From Tyto alba (lineage: Eukaryota; Chordata; Aves; Strigiformes; Tytonidae), in NCBI RefSeq assembly GCF_018691265.1, contig NW_024881313.1, positions 3,402,501 to 3,466,500 on the forward strand: a DNA stretch of 64,000 bases, given 5' to 3'. Below, one piece after another: positions 34,501 to 47,100 of the stretch. The notes beneath the pieces were generated by a model, which saw only the letters and a program-made list of their open reading frames with translations, was not told where the DNA came from and made no database searches. Position numbers and translations under genes: made by a program. Each line of letters begins with the position of its first letter. The stretch's first letter is position 1.

Positions 34501-36962
34501 CCAATTCCTGAGTTCAGAAAGACCAACTTCACACAGAAGGTCAAGATGAGAAAGCCTGCTCTGATGCAGGATGCCATGCTGAACAGAGGATATGCAGTGC
34601 AGACCACTCTAATTTTGTTATAAAGAAGAAGACTGGTAGAAGTTAGTAATTGCTGAAGCTAACAGGCCAATGAAGCTGTTAATTTCTCTGCCCACAAAAT
34701 AAAGTTTCCTGACTTTTTACATCAAACATCGGGTCTGATGCACTACTAACAAACTAGTGGGTTTCCTGCTAGTTAAAAAAGAAACCAGAGCCAAACCAAA
34801 CAAACAAAAAAACCCCAAAATACCTCCACGACTTTAAGTGCTGAATACACTTTCCTGCTACTGGAAAAGCTCAGAGCAAAAAAGAAAGTCAATTTTTGCC
34901 ACGATCTGACAGTTAATTTCTGAAGAGGGATCTCCTCCTGCTCTCCTCATACCCCAGCTGGTATTTTGTGGAAATGAGGTCTCCATTACCTTCCCAGAAC
35001 ATTCAGCTAAAAACTATTACAGCAAATTTTCCCATATAACAGCTGAAAACCTTGAGGAAATCATGCAGGGTAGAGATTTGGTTCTTCTACTCCCAGGGTG
35101 GTTTCTCTGTATTCATGCTTAGAAGCAGCAGACAGCCAAATCCCAAAGGCTCTCTGCTTCATTTATAGCACTGTGAGTAGTGAAATAATCGAACGGAGCT
35201 TTGGTCAAAAGTTTTGACTTTGTACTCAACCATAAATACATACTACTTAATTCAGTATATCCGAAAAACTAAAACCCCCACACCCTTCTGATTCCTCTTG
35301 GAGTATGTAGGAACTACAGACAGGCACAAGTCAGAGAAGATGACAGGAACAAGGAAGTCACACTGTTTAAATGCCTAATTAGTCCCGGTATCTTGCTTTA
35401 TACACCAAGTGTGATGTTTGGTCTTTTCTTCAAGCATCACATGCTTTTCTTAAAGCTCAATGCTAGGCTCTTTAGAAAGGATCAGGTATTTGGTGCGCGG
35501 TGCAGGGCAGCAGGCCTGCAGTACATTCATTTTACTGACAACATGGTTTTTAGCCTAGCAAAAGCCAGCATTTCTCATGTGAGTATGGCGACACTGACTT
35601 CTCCTATATTTACAAAGATTTACTAATTCTAAGTTCGTCGTTAGCACAATCTTCTCTCCTCCTGCACGATTTAAACTCAATCTGTCCACAAAGCCATCTG
35701 AAGCCCTACGTCACCACTGATGCCTTGAATGGGCAGTCAGTCATTCACAGCCAGCCCGTGAATCACAGATCAACACAACTACGAATTTTGTCTTTAAGCG
35801 TATCACTAGCTAGAAGGACTTCTTTATTATTTTTAATAGCATCAGTGTTAAGGAGCACATTTTTATCTGTATCAGTAAAATGGTAAAAAGGTCAAATCTT
35901 ACTTTCTTAATTTCCAGTCACTTCTACATCGTTTCAGATTTTAAGGTTTGTAATTGGTCCAATGTGTAATGGCTCCATGACAAATTCTAGCTTCCTCTAC
36001 CCTTTAGTAATTTCATGTCCACTTTTATGAAGTCTCTGCCCATAACGGCAGCCTAGGAAGGGTTTTAATTAAATCTGCTTTTTAAACTGCTAGCTGTATT
36101 CAATTTAAAAGTAAATATTATGTTTTTGTCTGAATTTGATTTAAGAAAATCCTAAACCCAAATTAGAGAAACCCAACAAAACCTTAATAAACCAGGATGA
36201 CGGCCATGATCTTCAATCGCTTGTGTAAAGCACCATTGAAATTAGCTGGGCTCTGCCAATCTGTGCCAGCAAATTTCTTGCAGTCCACTGGCAGGAGCTG
36301 ACAGGGATGATGTGGCACATACTGGGAGCTGGTCAGAGAACACAACACCCAGTTTCAGAGGTTGGCTCCCGGGGAAACTCAGGCCACCAGGAACATATGC
36401 CTGTGGTGAAGATCTCTGTAATATTTGGGGAAGCGCTGCATTAAAAAGCTTCAACCCTAATGAAGGGACAAACTCACCGCATACCTTATAAGCTGGAATT
36501 CAGCTTCCTTTCTCTTCTGCTACCAGGGCAACACTAACTCTCACTACCTCTGTCCTCCCACACGGTCGCAGGGCATGGGAGAGCCGGAGCCAGCCGCGCC
36601 GGCCCGGGCGCCACCTTGGCCTCCCAACGGCTCCGCGGCACGGGAGCAAAGGCCAAATTCTGCTCTGTTACTTTTACGAGGGGAAGAGAAGAGGACGTGC
36701 ACAGGCAGGAGAGAAACAGTCAAACACATTCACCACAGACATAGTTATGACCCAAAGAGAAACAGTACCTCTGCATTTAAACACAAAACAAGCGTAACAA
36801 AAAAATAAAAATCATACATTCCCTTCCCCAAAAACACTCACAACACCCTTCCCACCTGAAAAGATACAATGAACAGAAACGATATCCAAAAAAACCCAAA
36901 TTGAAATTAATCTTTGTTAACAGACACGGTCCCTGAAGTTTTAAGATGTGGTCTTGCTGTAG
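31560..36962 (-). terminator. PLEKHA8: PLEKHA8 3' UTR with alternative poly(A) signals
   Basis: The sequence after the PLEKHA8 stop is mostly A+T-rich and unique, without another gene. Minus-strand AATAAA hexamers lie at 35823-35828 (UTR about 1.1 kb) and as a close pair at 31586-31591 and 31570-31575 (UTR about 5.4 kb). A CpG-rich islet interrupts it at about 36550-36660. The use of either end is inferred. Confidence 0.5.
36550..36660. other. CpG-rich islet in PLEKHA8 3' UTR
   Basis: About a dozen CpGs are packed into roughly 100 bases, including GCCGCGCCGGCCCGGGCGCC, inside otherwise A+T-rich UTR. A + frame of 77 codons starts here, but nothing supports translation. Confidence 0.4.
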
Positions 36963-37160
36963 TCATACCACCTCATCTGACTCCAAACCATGTACTTCAT
37001 AGAGAGTGTCCAAGATAGTTAGCTGCTTTTCCATGGCTGGTAAGTAAATGTTGAGGTCCCTCTGCATTCCTTTGTAAAATGTTTCTTCCTGAGGATCACA
37101 GTCCTCTACAGACAGAGCTGCCACAAAGTCTTCGTACGTTGGTGCTGCCCTTAAAGCTAA
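36963..37160 (-). CDS. PLEKHA8: PLEKHA8 exon 14 (terminal coding exon)
   Basis: 198 bases encode [20 protein letters not shown] through the conserved C-terminus HGLESDEVV, then TGA at 36963-36965. Acceptor CCTCTCCCAG. Confidence 0.97.
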   Translation of the reverse strand, partial: LALRAAPTYEDFVAALSVEDCDPQEETFYKGMQRDLNIYLPAMEKQLTILDTLYEVHGLESDEVV

Positions 37161-40100
37161 CTGGGAGAGGAACCAAAGCTTTTAGATTTGCAAAACAGAA
37201 CAGGAGAAGAAACCCGACTAACGTCACAAAAAAAACCCCAAACCTTCTAAGACACCCCTCTTTGCACTAATTGCATAGCTTTAATGTATCTATGTGTATG
37301 TGCATATGTTAAGATTTTTAACTGGGGGAGAGGTTAACACTTTTTAATTTTATTTTTATTATCTCTGTAGATCCCCAGTTTAAGACAGCTTCAGAGAAGC
37401 CTGATTTCTAGGTAGAGTCTGTATATCAGATTCTGTACAAATAAATAGCACACATTAGAAATTAATTAAATACAAACCTCAACTAAAGTACAGTTTGTCA
37501 GGGGAGCTCCTAATCCAGTGTCATACACTTCAGCACTGAAGTCTCATTCTCAGAATGCTCTTTAGAAAGCTCTCCCTAACATTTCTGTTTCTCCTAGTCA
37601 ATGCCTCTGTCATGATTGCCTGGAGGAGGCTCTCCTTTTACCTTTTGTAATTTCAGTGATAATTTCCAGTGACAGACACGAGAGGGCGCTGCCACACGGG
37701 ACAGAAAATAAACCCTTTCCTCTAGCCAATATATTCTGCTTCAACTCCTTAACATATTCTACCCTGACCCTTCTTGAATTCTCACATCCAAAATCAGATC
37801 AATCGTCTAAAAAGCAACTTCAAACTCTCATGTCTTCATTTAAAAGCCCTGAAGGACTGTGCTGAAAAACACATAATGAAAAAAAAATGCGCACACAAGC
37901 ATGATGCATCAGTTTTGGCTCCAGAAAGCAGGTTTAACCCCGAAAGCCCAGTACAAACTTAGTGATAACCACAATTCTCACGTTGAAAATAAGGTCTGAC
38001 AAAGGAATCTATTCATTTTAGTGATTAGAATTTTAACATAGTTTATTAATTACACAGAATGTAAGACCACATGAACGAGCTCTATTAGCAACCAAGATAA
38101 ATACTTACCGCAAAGACCCCTCGGACAACCCAACCGTGGTGCTGCCGTAATGTCTTTCCATAAGCATTGTCTTAAAGAGGGGGGAAAAAAAAAAAGTCTT
38201 TCCATAAGCATTGTCTTAAAGAGGGGGAAAAAAAAAAAAAGAATCAAGAGACAGGTGTACAGCAGTTTTAAGTGTCCAACACAAAGAGAACTTAGAGCTT
38301 AGAAACAACTATTTAAGGATATATGCTTGCCACTGGATGCAAATAATGGCTGTTTCTGAGCACCACAGTTATGCCTGAAAGGAGATGACAGATTTGGGAT
38401 TTCTGCACTGGGGTCTCAGCTCTGCTGTCAAATCTCCTTCAACTCATTCACAGCAAGCAAGTGTTCTAACAGACAGGAAGGCAAAAGTAATTTTTATTTG
38501 ACTAGCTGTGCTTCACAACTAATACTTCTACTAGATAAATTCTTAGTTCAGTGCAAGTCTGAGAAAATAATGTATGAGATGAAACAATCCTGTAAGCTGA
38601 TGGTTAGCCAGCCTCAGCCGGGGTGGTTAGCTCAGGCATTAACCAAGAACTCTCTCTTTACATCTGAGGGTCAAATTTTGAGATCACTGAAACAGAAAGC
38701 ACTGGACCTTTATTAAAATAATCCTCTATCTGTCTTGTGAGTGCCCCTGAGTGCAGCCTTAGATGAAGGCCCTTGTTACGCTCCTAGACAGCTCCACTTT
38801 CATATATAAAGCTTTCTATATACAAAGCCAAACATCTTTCAGTCATATTCTCCCAGTCTTAGTTTGTCACTGTCAGCATTTTATACCCTTGTCCTTCAGT
38901 TGAATTTTTAAGTATCTGACACTGTATTATACTTTTCCTGAGCTGTTCACCTTGAAGAAAGAGAACCTCTACGTTTTGCCACTTTAGGCAAACAGTTATT
39001 ATTGGGAAAGTGTTTAAAAAAAAAAAAAAATCAGAAAAACACAGCAAAAAAATCAGAAAAACAAGTTTTGCTGTAATATGAAGTATGCCTCATCTATCAG
39101 TCTAACAACTGGGGAACGCTGCTCTTCTATCTTTACAAAATGAGTGAGAATCTGTGAGAAGAGCATACAGTAATAAGAGCAATGAAATAAGGAGGAGGGT
39201 ATTATCGTGTAGCAAACACGACTGACAAGTCTATTCTCTCCCTTAACAGCAAATGAAGGGGACATTAAAAACACCAGTAGTTGAAAAGTTTGCTTAGATT
39301 TAAATCCCAGGCAAAGACAAATTCCTTCAGAAAGCTGTTCGTTCCTCAGAAGATCATAAGAACTGGTGGGTATTCCACTTTTTATTTTAATTGCATTAGC
39401 TTGATACTTCAGGTTGTAGAAAAAGAACACATACCCCATCCTTACTGAGATTCGAATAGCTTAGTAACTCCTAAATAAGAAACTCTTGGCAGTAAACCAA
39501 AGCTGCGCTGGTGATACAGATATGAAGGAGTTTTTCAGGGGAAGAAAAGGAAGGAAGAAGTGAGCTAAAAAAACCCAGCAGCATGGCTCTGCTGCACAGA
39601 ACAATTCAAATAGTAATAGAGTGCTGAAGCCTTCAAACTCAGAAGGTCAATAAGTGTCTTGACTTTCCACGGTGTTTAACATCCACATCTGGTAGCAGTG
39701 TATTTACAGGCCCACTTCTGTACCTTGGCGTAGTAGCTCTTTTTACTAATCCTATAGGGCAACTGCTTAGCTGTTTAAAAGAAGCTAAAAAAGAAGCTTT
39801 AAAAGAAGCTGTTTCACAGGATTATCGTAACTCTAAACTGCATGCATATAGAGGGGGTTTTACTCTGGAATAACCGAGCCAAGTCTAAGAGGGGTTTGTA
39901 TTTTTTATACTTGCTGTGGGCACTAGCCTGACTTGCTAAGTGTCAGAAATCGTGTATTTGGAAAAAATTCCTTCTTTTTTGTTACAAACTCCCTTCTAAA
40001 CTGATACAGGGGATTCACAGCCATACTAGCAAAGAGGCGATTTCAAAGAGTGATGGCCAATCTCACAAGGAACTAAAAAACACCCAATACAACAGCAGCT

Positions 40101-41134
40101 ATAAATTTGGGACTGCTCTCACTGCAAACCAGTAAAGAAAATGGAATGAGACAAAGCACTTTTTTCCCTAAGATATGACTGTCTCCCCTCCCAAAAGTAT
40201 GCCAATTAAAGAAATCTTTATCTGCTATTAAATCAGTATTGACCTGTTATCCAGTAACCTGCCTGAAGATGGCCATTTTCAAAAAATGCGATTTTCAAAA
40301 ACGTTGCATCTTGGGAGTTTACCTGCACCGTTAGTCACTGAAGAAAAGAAAACACGGGTTCTAAAGGAAGAAAATAGCCGAGTATCTAAATTCAGAAGCA
40401 CATGAAGAATAAAGCAACTGGCACTTACTCAGAGCTGTTTGGATATTCTTTTCTCCATTCTTCACTTCCATCAAAAACCCTTTCAAGAACTTTAAGCCTC
40501 TGTCAGGGTGAACCCACAAAATAAAAAGAAACCATGTTTATAACAAAGTAACCCAAAATGTAACAAAGCCCTCAGAGTTGCAATACAACTCAAAAGGGCA
40601 ATAAAACTCAGAATTAAGGCACCATTCTCAATCTGAATAAAAAAAATGCAGTCACATTCTCCAGCCTCTCTCCCAGCCCAAGGAAAAACACTTTGCTAAA
40701 ACGTTTCTGCTGCAGCCCAAAATCACTTGCCTGATGTTCTAGCCCAGAAGGATCAGTCACTCACTGTAACTTCACTTTTATGGCAAAAAGACTTGCGTGC
40801 AATTGCTTTTTTATGCCTTTTGGCAAAGTTGTAGTGGTACAACCACAGACAACACATTTATCTTGAATCTAGCCAGCTTGGATCAACAGAGCCTGTGGAA
40901 AGTAACCAGTGTGCGCCATGTACACAAGCCTGCACTGGTGAAAGAAGCCTCAGTGCACCTTAGCAGTTCACAGTGTAAGTAGATACAAGGCCATTACCTT
41001 TTCAGCCACAGGAGAGCCTCCGTAGCAGAGTTTCTAACTTGTGCTACACCTGCATTCACTTCATGGAGCACTATCTTCTGAAGGGTATCAAACTCTTCTT
41101 TGTTGGTTATAAATTTCTGGTTTATTTTCTGGAG

Positions 41135-41167
<33 letters not shown>

Positions 41168-44100
41168 CAAAGCTTTAGGCTTTTTTGGTTTTGTTTTGTT
41201 TTTAAAAGGACAGTGGCGTGTTCTATAAACACCACCTACTTACCAGGACTCTTCCCTTCAAAAGGGATACCACAGATCCCCAACCACATCACACACTTCC
41301 CACAGCACAGCTGCCCTGCCACGCTGGGCATGCCTCCCCAGGGCACCAGCCCAGGCACATCTGGCTAGCCATCTGGCTAGCGCAACCAAAAAGAAGCATC
41401 TTCAGCCAAAGATTTATATGGAACCTACCGATTCTGTCTGACAAAATGTTTTAGGTTCACATGGCATCCTCCACACCAGTGGAAAGGAGTTAACTCAACC
41501 TGCCCTCCAAGCAAAGTCCCATTTCCCCTGAGCTTCAAGTACAAGCAAGATTACCTTCTGAAAACTGCTAACCTGCAATTTCACTTAGCAATCACCTACG
41601 TGTTTACGCTTTTTAATTTATTCCCAAGTTTGTTATACACAACTTCTCACAAAACCAAGAGAGAAGATATGGGGCATAGCAATAGATTCTTCTTCTACAT
41701 TAAAGGAGTAGCTGCTTATCACCTGACAATAAATATTCAAAGTTTTAGTTTTTTAAATAGTAATATCCTCTCTTGCTATTTTCAGTCTTTCAGTGGCTAC
41801 CTTCAGTAAGATAAGTGAATACCTGTCTTTGCACCAAACAAATCTGAATGTATGCAATGTTCCTTACCATACACTCAGAAGATATGTTTTGCTTTTCTTA
41901 TTTCTTTTTTTGTCTTGAAAGAAAAGCTACGAAAAGTCTCTCTATGAATATATCTTGTCTTACAAGCAGCACTTCAAACCTTTTCAAACTTGGAGCTTGA
42001 AGAACTTCTAGAACAAGAACCAAAGCTGTAGGGTCTGCCCTGACCTGTTGAGAATCTGCTTCTTAATGCAATAACTTCCTCCTACTTGGTTGAGGAAAGG
42101 GTTTTTTTCCCCCCTTCCATTTGTTTTACATTCTAAAGTCAATATTACTAACATCACATCATGACTTATAATCTATTCAGAATCAAAGTCATATTCATCA
42201 GGTGCAACAGATGTTTTACTTGGCAGTCAATCAAGTATTTTATAAGTGTGGATATAACAACTGGGTTTATTAAACACAGCACATACCATAAGAACAGAAT
42301 TAGGGGCATTTCAGCTTTCTAATCTGACAGATGGCAACATTACAAAACACAAAATAGCCTTCCAGTATTGACTCCTACAACATAGATTCTTGAGCTTTAG
42401 TGCCAAAAATAGATATTTTGGTTTTTAAAAAAAGTAATAAATCAGTGCAAGAAATAAACTGTTACCTTGATGTTACCTACAAAATCCATTTTAACAGGAG
42501 CAAAAACAGTTGGTCCCAGCTTATCTAGGAAAAAAAAAAAAAAAAGGCCATATTTAAAAACTGTGATGTTTTCCAGTCCTCATGTTTTAGTAACAATTTC
42601 TTTCATTTACTTTCTTAACAATCCTTCTAAACAGCAGGAGAATATTACGTGAATGACACAAACTGAAGTCTTTCTTTGGCGTAGAACCTATCCACCTCAG
42701 CTGGTACAAGTGTTAAAATACAGTGACTACAGTTTGGAAGTCTTCAAAAGGGTGCATGCTCACACAGACCTCACATCCACTCTCAGATGCAGGGGCCAAG
42801 CAGCTAGGGGGATGCACTAGCTGGAGATAAAAGTTTTTGGAAAAATCAAATTGACAATACAGCTGACGGTGTGCTGTCAGCTGTACTGGACGTACAGCCA
42901 GTGGATGCCAAAAGGCATCCATGCTGCTCTTTTGAGGGGAAGAAATTGCTGTTCCAGAAAGACCCATAGATTTCCAGACAGCTTATACATGGGCCCCATC
43001 TAAATGAGAGTGGTTCTCAATAAAGCAAAGGAGTAAGAAACATCTTCTGGTACCAGTCAAATTGATTCTGCTGACAGGAACTGTTTCTACTATATTACTT
43101 TAGCAAAGAAACAAATTCTCTAAACCAACTGTTCACCTCTTCTCACAGCTGGCAGCAGTCAAAGTAGTCAGAAGAAAAGAAGGAGCTACTTACCCAGAAC
43201 AGGCACAATTGCATAACATGACTCCAGAAACTCTTCTGTTGGTATGCCCTCCTCCTCCCGAAGTTCAATATCACTGAACCTGGTGCCCAGGACAAGCAGA
43301 AAAGACTGTTACCTTAACAACTCCTTTTGTGCAACTTCTAAAGCTAAAATTGCATTTCATGTCCATATCATTTACACAGAGATAAAACGTATAGTCACGG
43401 AACCACCACCATGTATTCTATTTCACTAGGTTAAAGTAAATGACTGCAGAAAATACACATTTGGTGGTGTGTAAGCAAGGCCTGTGATTACAAACAAGGA
43501 AAAAACCTCCCACTCCACTCTGTACCACTAATTCTACAAAGAATGTCTTCTTCAATTACTGTGCTGTATGCAGTCTTGTTAAATAACCTCAGCAAATACA
43601 GGTTTACAGACAGAAGAGCCTTAAAAAAATAATCAAAGGCTTAAGAAAGTTTCAAGAATCCTTCAAATTGAAATCTGTACTACCTATTGCTCATGACACT
43701 GAAGAAGGTAGGAGAATCATTTTCATTTCTGTTTTTCTCACACGGAGTCAATCCACTTAAAGAATTCGTTTCCGACTGCAGCAACTGGTGGGCACCACAG
43801 CTTTCTACAGCTTGCAGCTTGTTGTCTCCATCTTCTTTAATGCCTTACATTTGTATGAAACGGAAGAAAAACAAAAATAGAAAAACAGCCACATACCCGT
43901 ATTGTTATTCCTGCTCATCCAGATGCTTTCTGTTTGAAGGAGGGCACTTGGATATCTGGATCATGCAAGTTTAAAAGCTTTCCCTGCCAGCACCATGACT
44001 CTCACCACAGGCCTGTCAGGTGCTCAGACCACATTTCAAACAGTCCCCTCCCCATTTCTTTTAATCAGACAGACCAAGCCCCAGATTCCAATGCAGGTGA

Positions 44101-47100
44101 GCCCACATATCCTCAGCAAGGACAGCCTTATGAGAAAAGAGCATTGAAGAAGCGATTGGGTGCAGCAGGGAGCAGACTCATCTCCTTGAAAGACAGATTA
44201 CTTCTCACATAGCTGTAACTTCCCCAGTGCTGATAAAGTGACACAGTTTATTTTCAAAAGCAGAATAATAATAGTGACTTGTTTGCTGCTTCTGGTAAGT
44301 AATTAAACTGGCTGCTTAGATGGATATTGATATGATATCAAAGGCTGCTATATTCTCCCCAATTTATATGAAAATCTGTAAAGCTTTCCAGAACAACCAG
44401 TTGCCTCTGTGGTGTATTTTATTTCTTCTTTGGTATCAAGTGCATCTGTTTCATATAAACAGAGCGTTACATGAGCACGTCCAAAGGAAGACAAAGTTTC
44501 AAGACAAAGAAAGGTCACATCCCATGCATGGCAAGATGTTCTGACCTCGTGGACAACTGCAGAGAACAAGTCAAGAAGCAAAAATTACATATTCACAGCG
44601 TCTGCAGTGTACGAGCCATGGCTACAGCACATCTGGCTGCCACACTGTCAAACTAGCATCCAAGATTTCCCAGGGAACCTGTCTCTCTAGGAAAGGAATA
44701 CTTTCAAATGCCAGTGAAAATGTATAGACCTGAAGCAGAGCTGAACTTTTGGCTGAAGGGATCAAGCTGCAAGGAACTCTTTTCCTCCAAGTGCAGTCTG
44801 GAAACAAACTTGCAGCTTTCCCTATTACTTGCAGAACCACTGAATAAGTCTGGTGCTGGGTGGAGAAAGAACCACTTGCACCCAGTAACAGCAAAGTAAC
44901 TTCAGCCATCCTCCTCAGGGCAGAAGAAAACGGCCTCAGCCATCACTGACTGTGCCTCATTCACAAGCAAAGTGACTCTGCGAAGGAACTAGAGTTTGAG
45001 GGATGTCACCGATCTGTCCTCCACAAAGACACATGAGCTGCTGAGTAGAGAAACAGCCTAAGTCTGCAATGACTCCAAAGGATGCTATGCAAAAAGCCTG
45101 GGGTCCTCTGAAATTTCAAACTCGAACACTGTAAGCCCTAAATGGCAAACAGAAATTTCTTATGGGACTTAAGCGCTTCAATGTTTTTAAAAATTGACTG
45201 CTCTTAATAAAGGCGTGTGGGAGGGAAGAGCATCTGAGACAGAGCAGAGCTCCTGGGCTCACAGGGAGCACCCACGTAAAGCCATCGGTGAGACGGAGCC
45301 GCAGGCTGGCCGGCTCAGCCCATCCCATACGGACGGCACTGCACATTCTACTCCACCCTGTGCTGCCAGCAGAACTCTGCACTCAAATGTGCCCACCTGA
45401 GAGAGGGCAGGCTTTTCTCCTTTTTGCACAGGAACAACCTCAGTAGCTAAATGATACCAACAACCTGACTGGAATTAGTTTGATCTCCTTGCTTTAGCAC
45501 TGTATTCTTGAGGTATTATGCCAAACTACGACATGTGCATGTTATTCTGCAGGGTTTTACCACACTACACATCACCAGTTACAGAAATGGGGAAAACTCC
45601 AAAGAGAATCCATGTAAGAGCAAAATCACCATGTTCATTAACTTGGGCTTAAAAAACAGCTGATTCACTGATTGCATATGCATGTTTTGGAATAACGGCC
45701 AGGCAGAGAAAGCTAATGTTCAAGATTGATACAGTCCATTCAACAGGATGAGCAGAAATCACACGTTATTTGTATAGACTTAACCCAAATTAAGTTCAGC
45801 AGTCCTTAACAATATAGCTATGTTGGATAGAATTTTATACTGAATTAGTTCAACAGTTTTTTACTGAAGTCACATGCAAATCCAAGTTTCATAGTATGGC
45901 TAAGGTAATGGAAGAAATAAGGTGCTTTATAGAAAAAGGGTTAATGTTCCAAAAAGATTTGTCAGAGCAATCAAGGGTGACTACATGGTCAACCCCTCTG
46001 AGGCAGACACACAAAGCTTCAATGTCCTCCTGACAGTGCAGCCCTACATACTAGCAGAGGTGCCATTGTTCCCAGTGGAGAGCCTCTGGAAATAACGTGT
46101 CTGTTCACAGTGCAAGCAGAGTCCAGGCTCTGTCAGCCTGTATTGTTATGCACATCAATCAGCATCTAGAGGAGCCTCCACTTGTCCAAGAAAAAAAAAA
46201 AATAATTTGCTTCCCCATTCAGTCCCAAGTTAGATATCAACAAAGGCAGGAGCTATGCTGAAAAGATTTGCAAAGGGCAGATATCAGACTAAAATACACT
46301 GACATTCCCCCTCCTGGGAAGCAAGGTATCAGCACTCTCACAGGCAGCCTACACCTACCTCCCTTTACACTTGAAGAGTAACGCTCCTGGATAAAAGACG
46401 GTGCATATATTTACCTGCTAAATCCTCTGCTATGTGATCTTCAACAGAAACTTCACTGCTCCCTTCATTTGTTTTCAGGTTTAAACATTCCAGACTTTTA
46501 ATAACAGTTTGCTCTTGATGGTTAATTTCTGCTTTTACAGAGCCATTTTCACAGGGGCTCAATTCCATCTGCCTGGAGAAAAGGAAAGAATAATGGTTAG
46601 CGTATAAAGCATTGCTTAGTAAACCTCTTCCTGTGAAAACATGCAAATAACAATAAGTTGACAGAAATTATAAGCTGTCACAGGCTGCTCTGAGCATTTA
46701 CAATGACCTTCATTAAAAAGAGACAGAATCAAAAAAATACAGTTGATTACAAAAAAAGAAAATCACAGGCAGGCATTGTAACTGAAAGAATATCCCTTCA
46801 TTAGTACTTTAAAATATATACCCTTGCCATCTACGCTGCAAATCATAGCCTGCTCTCCATCTATGATTTTATGAGCTTATGGAGTGGAACCTAAGATGAA
46901 GGAAAAAGCAGTGAAGTGGGAGACAGCTGACTCATGACTGACCAGTAAGTCACCAAGTGGTTGGCTGAAAAAAGGAAAAAGGAAAGGGATAATAAAGAAG
47001 AGACATGGAATGAGCCAGCTCCCTTTCATTGTGTCTGCTTTCAAATACACAGCTCAGAGCAATACAATTCTGCCTCCATCCAGTACTAGTAATATTCGAG

